From: Nonomuraea rubra
GTDB lineage: Bacteria; Actinomycetota; Actinomycetes; Streptosporangiales; Streptosporangiaceae
Assembly (NCBI RefSeq): GCF_014207985.1
Contig: NZ_JACHMI010000001.1
Span: 9,407,001 to 9,471,000, forward strand
DNA: 64,000 bases
Reading direction: 5' to 3'
Every line of letters starts with the position of its first letter. Within the stretch, counting starts at the first letter, position 1. The notes under the pieces were generated by a model. The model had not been told where the DNA came from and made no database searches. It worked only from the letters and a program-made list of their open reading frames with translations. The translations under genes were made by a program, and so were the position numbers. This document shows positions 59,257 through 64,000 of the stretch, one piece after another.

Positions 59257-60227
59257 TCCTCCGGCAGACGCGCGAAGAGACGCACGAGGAGACGTACGAC
59301 TGCAGGGACGCCTTCGCGGACGAGCTGGTCAGGCTGGCGCGCGCGGACAGCCGCGTCGTGGCCGTCTGCAACGACTCGGTGGGCTCCAGCAAGCTGGGCG
59401 CGTTCGCCGCCGAGTTCCCCGACCGGCTGGTCAACGTGGGCATCGCCGAGCAGGACATGGTCGGCATCGGCGCCGGGCTGGCCAACGCGGGGCTGGTGCC
59501 GTTCGTGTGCGGGGCGGCGACGTTCCTGACGGCCAGGGCATTGGAGCAGATCAAGGCCGACGTGGCCTACAGCCTGGCGAACGTCAAGCTGTGCGGGATG
59601 AGCCCCGGGCTGGCGTACGGGGCGCTGGGGCCGACGCACCACTCGACGGAGGACCTGTCGTGGTTGCGGGCCATCGCCGACCTGCCGGTCGTCGTGCCCG
59701 CCGACCCCGCGCAGACCCGCGCGGCGATCAGGTGGGCGGCGGAGACGGAGGGGCCGGTGTTCCTGCGGATCGGCAGGTTCCCCGTGCCGGACGTGTCGCC
59801 GCCGGGTGTCCCCGCCTTCACGTACGGGCGGGCGGTGCGGCTGCGCGAGGGCGTGGACGCGACGGTCGTGGCGACGGGCACGATGGTGAGCCGGGCGATG
59901 CGCGCCGCGGCGCTGCTGGAGGAGCGCGGGGTGCAGGCCCGGGTGGTGAACGTGTCCACGATCTCCCCCCTCGACCGGGAGGAGATCGTGGCGGCGGCCC
60001 GGCAGACGGGCGCGGTCGTGACGGCCGAGGAGGCGGTGCCCACCGGCGGGCTCGGGGCGGCGGTGGCGGAGGTCGTGCTGGAGACGCGGCCGGTGCCGAT
60101 GCGGCTGCTCGGCACCCGCGCGTTCGCGCCGACCGGGGAGCCGGGCTTCCTGCTGGAGCACTTCGGGCTCACCGCTGACGGGATCGCCCGGGCCGTGCTG
60201 GAGGTGCTGGGCCTTGACCACGTCTGA
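59253..60227 (+). CDS. Transketolase, C-terminal subunit (pyrimidine-binding)
   Basis: The 324-residue subunit has the pyrimidine domain with FPDRLVNVGIAEQDMVGIGAGLANAG, in which the conserved glutamate of IAEQDM activates the TPP ring, and the C-terminal transketolase domain with VVATGTMVSRAM and AEEAVPTGGLG. TTG 59253 is read as start because it overlaps the stop of the first subunit (TTGA); no ATG precedes the conserved region. It overlaps the kinase gene by 14 bp. Confidence 0.9.
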   Translation: MILRQTREETHEETYDCRDAFADELVRLARADSRVVAVCNDSVGSSKLGAFAAEFPDRLVNVGIAEQDMVGIGAGLANAGLVPFVCGAATFLTARALEQIKADVAYSLANVKLCGMSPGLAYGALGPTHHSTEDLSWLRAIADLPVVVPADPAQTRAAIRWAAETEGPVFLRIGRFPVPDVSPPGVPAFTYGRAVRLREGVDATVVATGTMVSRAMRAAALLEERGVQARVVNVSTISPLDREEIVAAARQTGAVVTAEEAVPTGGLGAAVAEVVLETRPVPMRLLGTRAFAPTGEPGFLLEHFGLTADGIARAVLEVLGLDHV

Positions 60228-61731
60228 ACGGCGGTTCGTCCTGGGGGTCGATCAGGGCACGAGCGCGACCAAGGCGATCCTGATGGACGCGGCGGGTGAG
60301 ATCGTGGCGCGGGCCTCGGCGCCGCTGTCCAGCCGGCATCCCGGGCCGGGGCTGGTCGAGCAGGACGGCGAGGAGCTGTGGCGCGGCGTCCTGGAGGCCG
60401 TGGCCGGCTGTCTCGCGCAGGCGCCCCCCGGGCTGGTCATCGCCGTGGGCCTGAGCGTGCAGCGCGAGTCGGTGATCCTCTGGGACCGGGCCACGGGCGC
60501 CCCGCTCGGGCCGCTGGTGAGCTGGCAGGACCGCCGGGGCACCGGCCTGTGCGCCCGCCTGGCCGCCGACGGCGCCGCCTCCCTGGTACGCCGCACCAGC
60601 GGCCTCCCCCTGGACCCGATGTTCTCCGCCGCCAAGGCGGCCTGGCTGCTCGACCACCACGACCCCGGGCGGGTGCGATCCGGCAGGGGCGAGCTGTGCC
60701 TGGGCACGGTGGACTCGTGGCTGCTGCACCGGCTGGGCGGCGGCCACGTGATCGAGGTGGGGTGCGCCTCCCGTACGCAGTTGCTGGACGTGCGGCGGCG
60801 GGCGTGGAGCCCGGAGCTGCTCGGCCTGTTCGGCGTGCCGGTGGAGGCGCTGCCGCGCGTGGTGGCCTCCACCGGGACGCACGCCGACGCGAAGGCGCTG
60901 CATCCCGCGCTGGCCGGGGTACCGGTCGCGGCGGTGCTGGGCGACTCGCACGCCGCCCTGTTCGCGCACGCCGCGGGGCAGGCGGGGCGAGTCAAGGTCA
61001 CGTACGGCACGGGCTCGTCGGTGATGGCGCCGGTCCCGGGGCCGCAGGAGGTGGACGACGAGGGGCTGTGCCTGACGGTCGGCTGGGACGACGGCGTGCC
61101 CGCGTACGCGCTGGAGGGCAACATCCTGTCCACCGGCGCCACGGTCGCCTGGCTGGCCGGGGTCCTGGGGACGGAGGCCGGGGAGCTGGCGCGGCTCGCG
61201 ACCGCCGGCCGCCGGGGTAGGCTGCAGATCGTGCCGGCGTTCGGCGGCCTCGGGGCGCCGTGGTGGGACGACCGGGCAGAGGCGATCATGACGGGTTTCG
61301 GCCTGGACAGCCGGCGGGAGGACATGGCGAGGGCGGCGGTCGACTCGATCGGCCTGCAGGTCGGCGATGTCGTGTCGGCCGTGGAGCGCGCGGCGGGGCC
61401 GGTGGCGGAGCTGCTGGCCGACGGCGGGCCCACCGCCAACGCCGACCTCATGCAGTGGCAGGCCGACGTGACCGGTCACGCGGTGCGCGTCGCGCGCCGC
61501 CCCGAGCTGTCGGCCCTCGGGGCCGCGCACCTCGCCGGGGCCGCATCCGGTGTATGGTCCCGCCGGGAGCTGTCCGGGCTGCCCCGCCATGGCCGGCGCT
61601 ACACCCCCGTTCTGCCGGTGTGCGAACGGCGTCGCGCCCTAGCAGAATGGCACTCGGCAGTGGCCCGGGCTCGCCACCGGACCAGCAGGAGCGGCGGAGC
61701 CGAAGCGGAGGCCAGCGATCGTGGGAGCTGA
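60214..61731 (+). CDS. FGGY-family sugar kinase, candidate apulose kinase
   Basis: The 505-residue kinase has the phosphate-binding VLGVDQGTSATKAILMD at the N-terminus, VSWQDRRG, VTYGTGSSVMAP, YALEGNILSTGATVAWLAG, VPAFGGLGAPWWDDRAEA and LLADGGPTANADLMQWQADVTG, typical of glycerol/xylulose-type FGGY kinases. The catalytic aspartate is in the LGDSHAALF segment or its neighbour. In the transketolase pathway for apiose the kinase makes apulose 4-phosphate; xylulose or ribulose are alternatives. TTG 60214 starts inside the upstream gene. A basic tail of about 40 residues is unusual. Confidence 0.88.
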   Translation: MTTSERRFVLGVDQGTSATKAILMDAAGEIVARASAPLSSRHPGPGLVEQDGEELWRGVLEAVAGCLAQAPPGLVIAVGLSVQRESVILWDRATGAPLGPLVSWQDRRGTGLCARLAADGAASLVRRTSGLPLDPMFSAAKAAWLLDHHDPGRVRSGRGELCLGTVDSWLLHRLGGGHVIEVGCASRTQLLDVRRRAWSPELLGLFGVPVEALPRVVASTGTHADAKALHPALAGVPVAAVLGDSHAALFAHAAGQAGRVKVTYGTGSSVMAPVPGPQEVDDEGLCLTVGWDDGVPAYALEGNILSTGATVAWLAGVLGTEAGELARLATAGRRGRLQIVPAFGGLGAPWWDDRAEAIMTGFGLDSRREDMARAAVDSIGLQVGDVVSAVERAAGPVAELLADGGPTANADLMQWQADVTGHAVRVARRPELSALGAAHLAGAASGVWSRRELSGLPRHGRRYTPVLPVCERRRALAEWHSAVARARHRTSRSGGAEAEASDRGS

Positions 61732-62737
61732 CAGTCAGTTCGAGAAGGGCCGCGCGGAGCCCGTGCGGTTCGGCGGGCGCCGGCTCAGCCAGGAGTCCGA
61801 GCGCATGCGGCTGCTCGTCCGCGTGGCCCGGCTCTACCACGAGCACGGCGTGCGGCAGCCGCAGATCGCCGCCCAGCTGCGCATCTCGCAGCCGCGCGTG
61901 TCCCGGCTGCTGAAGGAGGCCGCGGAGATCGGCATCGTGCGCACGGTGGTCGTGGTGCCCAGCGGCGTGCACGCGCTGCTGGAGGAGGACCTGGAGCGCA
62001 AGTACGGCGTGGAGCAGATCATCGTCGTGGACGCCTCCGGCGACAGCCACGACGTGGTGGCCGCGCTGGGCTCGGCGGGTGCGACGTACCTCGACGCCAC
62101 GCTGATCGGCGGCGAGCACCTGGGCATCTCCTCGTGGAGCGCGAGCCTGCTGGCCACGGTGGAGGCCATGCAGCGCCGCCCGGTGCGGGTGGCCGAGGAG
62201 GTCGTGCAGCTCATCGGCGGCGTGGGCAAGGGCTCGGCGCAGGTGCAGGCCACCCGGCTGGCCGCCCACCTGGCCGACCTGACCGGCGCCGAGCCGGTGT
62301 TCCTGCCCGCGCCGGGGCTGGTCGGCTCGGCGGTGGCGCGGCAGGCGCTGTCCGACGACCACGTGGTGCGGCAGGTGGTGGACGCCTGGTCGCGGCTGAC
62401 GACGGTGCTGGTCGGGATCGGCAGCCTCAACCCGTCGCCATTGCTGCAGGAGAGCGGCAACGCGATCGGCGAGGAGGAGATGGAGACGCTGCGCGGGCTC
62501 GGCGCCGTGGGTGACGTGTGCCTGCGCTTCTTCGACGCCGAAGGACGGCTGGTCGACTCGCCGCTGGAGGAGCGCATCCTCGGCATCCCGGCCGCCGACC
62601 TGCTGCGCGTGCCGCGGCGCATCGCGATCGCCGGCGGGCGGCGCAAGACCGCCGCCATCAGGGCCGCGCTCAAGGGCGGCTGGGTCAACACGCTCATCAC
62701 GGACGTGGGCGTGGCCGAGGAGCTGCTCAAGGACTAG
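61721..62737 (+). CDS. SorC/DeoR-type sugar-binding transcriptional regulator
   Basis: The 338-residue regulator has an N-terminal helix-turn-helix (VRQPQIAAQLRISQPRVSRLLKEAAEIGIVRT) and the SorC sugar-phosphate-binding domain with VQLIGGVGKGSAQVQATRLA, VLVGIGSL and the late RRIAIAGGRRKTAAIRAALKGGWVNTLITD, the phosphosugar site. GTG 61721 lies 11 bp inside the kinase gene, so it is the last gene of the isomerase-transketolase-kinase operon. It should respond to a phosphorylated pathway intermediate and control this operon. Confidence 0.93.
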   Translation: MGADSQFEKGRAEPVRFGGRRLSQESERMRLLVRVARLYHEHGVRQPQIAAQLRISQPRVSRLLKEAAEIGIVRTVVVVPSGVHALLEEDLERKYGVEQIIVVDASGDSHDVVAALGSAGATYLDATLIGGEHLGISSWSASLLATVEAMQRRPVRVAEEVVQLIGGVGKGSAQVQATRLAAHLADLTGAEPVFLPAPGLVGSAVARQALSDDHVVRQVVDAWSRLTTVLVGIGSLNPSPLLQESGNAIGEEEMETLRGLGAVGDVCLRFFDAEGRLVDSPLEERILGIPAADLLRVPRRIAIAGGRRKTAAIRAALKGGWVNTLITDVGVAEELLKD

Positions 62738-62755
62738 CTCCCGCCCCCAGGACAG

Positions 62756-62784
62756 GGCCGCCGTGCGCACGCCGCACGGCGGCC
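62756..62784 (+). terminator. Terminator after the SorC gene
   Basis: GGCCGCCGTGC (62756-62766) and GCACGGCGGCC (62774-62784) form a perfect 11-bp stem with a 7-nt loop, followed by TT, 18 bp after the stop codon. Confidence 0.8.
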
Positions 62785-62846
62785 TTCGCCGTTCCTGGAC
62801 GGGTCCTGAGAATTTACCGGCGCGTCATCTGGCCGAGAAACCGCTC

Positions 62847-62878
62847 TTGACAGTCACATCCGTGTCGTTCACGATGTG
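62847..62878 (+). promoter_or_regulatory. Promoter and operator upstream of pectate lyase gene
   Basis: TTGACA (62847-62852) and CACGAT (62870-62875) are 17 bp apart. The region also contains CACATC (62855-62860) and GATGTG (62873-62878) as inverted repeats, so a regulator could bind across the promoter. Confidence 0.5.
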
Positions 62879-62900
62879 ATGCAATCCACTCCATTCATGG

Positions 62901-62916
62901 CTGAATAAAAATTCTC
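62901..62916. promoter_or_regulatory. CTGAATA-type site upstream of pectate lyase gene
   Basis: CTGAATAAAAATTCTC resembles the palindrome at 56397-56412 (CTGAATAGATATTCAG) at most positions. If the SorC regulator binds both, the lyase and the sugar-catabolic operon are co-regulated. Confidence 0.4.
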
Positions 62917-62996
62917 ACCTAGCGACAGCGTGGTCCGGAGTGTGCCGATGCACGGCACAGCCCTGCCTATTCCCGGGGCGGAAAGAGAGCGTTTCG

Positions 62997-64000
62997 ATGA
63001 CCGAGGCCCCTGGCTTCGATCCCCAGCAATCAGAATTCAGCCGCCGCGCGTTCGTGCGCTCGGCGGCGCTGGCCACGCCGGCCGTGGCCCTGGCCGGTCA
63101 GGCCGGCACGGCCGCCGCCTCGGCGCCCACGCCGTCACCGTCGCCGAGCCCGAGCACGCAGGCGACCACAGCGGCGAAGCCGAAGATCCCGGCCTTCCCC
63201 GGCGCCGAGGGTGCCGGCAAGTACACGACCGGCGGCCGGGGCGGCGCCGTGTACGAGGTGACCACCCTGGCCGACGACGGCCCCGGCTCGCTGCGCGAGG
63301 CGGCCGCCAAGTCGGACGGCACGATCGTCTTCCGGGTCGCCGGCACCATCAGGATCAAGGGCGGGCTCGACATCACCGGGTCCAACCTCACGATCGCCGG
63401 GCAGACCGCCCCCGGTCACGGCATCACCGTCGCCGGCAACGAGACGGCGATCAAGGGCGACAACATCATCCTGCGCCACCTGCGCTTCCGCGGCGGTGAC
63501 GAGATGGGCACCCCGATCGACACGTTCGCCGCCCGCGGCGTGAAGGATCTGATCATCGACCACTGCTCCTTCTCCTGGGGCGTGGACGAGTGCTTCTCGG
63601 TCTACGGCAACACCAACGTGACCGTGCAGTGGTGCATCATCTCCGAGGGCCTGACGAACTCGGTGCACGACAAGGGCCGGCACGGCATGGGCGGGCTGTG
63701 GGGCGGCGACACGGTCACCTACCACCACAACCTGCTGATCCACGAGAACGCCCGCAACCCGCGCTTCAGCTTCGAGGAGGGCATGGCCCTGACGGTGGAT
63801 CACCGCAACAACGTGATCTACAACCACGGCATCACCTCCTGCTACGGCGGCGAGTGGTCCAACGGCATCAACCTGGTCGGCAACTACTACAAGCCGGGCC
63901 CCAACACGCTGCCGAAGACCGCCAGGGAGATCGTCGCCCCCGGCCGGTTCGGCCAGTGGCACGTCAGCGGCAACGAGATCGAGGGCCACGCCGACGTCAC
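62997..64000 (+). CDS. Secreted pectate lyase, PL1 family (C-terminus outside window)
   Basis: The frame is open to the right edge; 334 codons are visible. A Tat signal (FSRRAFVRSAALATPAVALA) and a Pro/Ser linker (TPSPSPSPST) precede the catalytic beta-helix. FPGAEGAGKYTTGGRGG, GDNIILRHLRFRGGDE, IDHCSFSWGVDE and HENARNPRFSFEEG match PL1; the aspartates and glutamate of DHCSFSWGVDE bind calcium. It cleaves de-esterified polygalacturonate by beta-elimination, following on from the pectin methylesterase. GAAAGAGAG precedes ATG 62997. Confidence 0.92.
   Translation, partial: MTEAPGFDPQQSEFSRRAFVRSAALATPAVALAGQAGTAAASAPTPSPSPSPSTQATTAAKPKIPAFPGAEGAGKYTTGGRGGAVYEVTTLADDGPGSLREAAAKSDGTIVFRVAGTIRIKGGLDITGSNLTIAGQTAPGHGITVAGNETAIKGDNIILRHLRFRGGDEMGTPIDTFAARGVKDLIIDHCSFSWGVDECFSVYGNTNVTVQWCIISEGLTNSVHDKGRHGMGGLWGGDTVTYHHNLLIHENARNPRFSFEEGMALTVDHRNNVIYNHGITSCYGGEWSNGINLVGNYYKPGPNTLPKTAREIVAPGRFGQWHVSGNEIEGHADV

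Overview
The window is high-GC, densely packed DNA with overlapping ATGA/GTGA/TTGA gene junctions, many GTG and TTG starts, Tat signals, lipoprotein ABC binding proteins and a perfect CebR-type palindrome. This points to a soil-type filamentous actinomycete. A Streptosporangiaceae or Nonomuraea-like host is my inference; no rRNA, tRNA, integrase or complete insertion sequence is visible.

Region by region. 1-3303: a truncated membrane protein, a Ser/Glu/Pro-repeat lipoprotein and an ABC exporter. 3499-10611: secreted enzymes, namely a beta-helix protein, a snapalysin-type protease, a GH3-FN3-CBM2 beta-glucosidase behind a CebR box, and a PL8 polysaccharide lyase. 10624-13170: a TetR regulator with a long inverted-repeat operator, divergent from two NAD(P)-binding proteins. 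13269-18865: an oligopeptide-type (Dpp/Opp) ABC operon with fused ATPases. 19223-23043: a GntR-headed operon of Asp/Glu racemase-like protein, RuBisCO-like protein and DUF1537 acid-sugar kinase. 23136-29428: a second GntR, crotonase, CaiB-type CoA-transferase, a leaderless binding-protein-like protein, SDR, DUF4432 epimerase-like protein and a lactonase-like amidohydrolase. 29466-45594: a GH95 enzyme, a GntR regulator fused to an IS630-transposase-like HTH, then a long operon of CUT1-type sugar ABC transporter, an unrecognised 635-aa protein, an RraA-like protein and two tandem GH141-like beta-helix enzymes, followed by a GH106 rhamnosidase. 45727-53368: housekeeping-type genes (SDR, TetR, Rrf2, SMP-30-like, Rpn-like nuclease, ECF42-type sigma factor with its DGPF partner, DUF998). 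53596-64000: pectin methylesterase plus coupled esterase, a nucleoside-hydrolase-like gene, TIM-barrel isomerase, split transketolase, FGGY kinase, SorC regulator, and a truncated PL1 pectate lyase.

Taken together the window reads as a pectin utilisation region that may reach rhamnogalacturonan II. Exo-acting GH95, GH141-like and GH106 enzymes, a pectin methylesterase and a pectate lyase act outside the cell; an ABC transporter imports products; and two different intracellular gene sets resemble the two published types of D-apiose/D-apionate catabolism (RuBisCO-like protein plus kinase, and isomerase plus kinase plus split transketolase). Apiose is a characteristic sugar of rhamnogalacturonan II. 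The family calls rest on visible motifs; the substrate assignments are inference.
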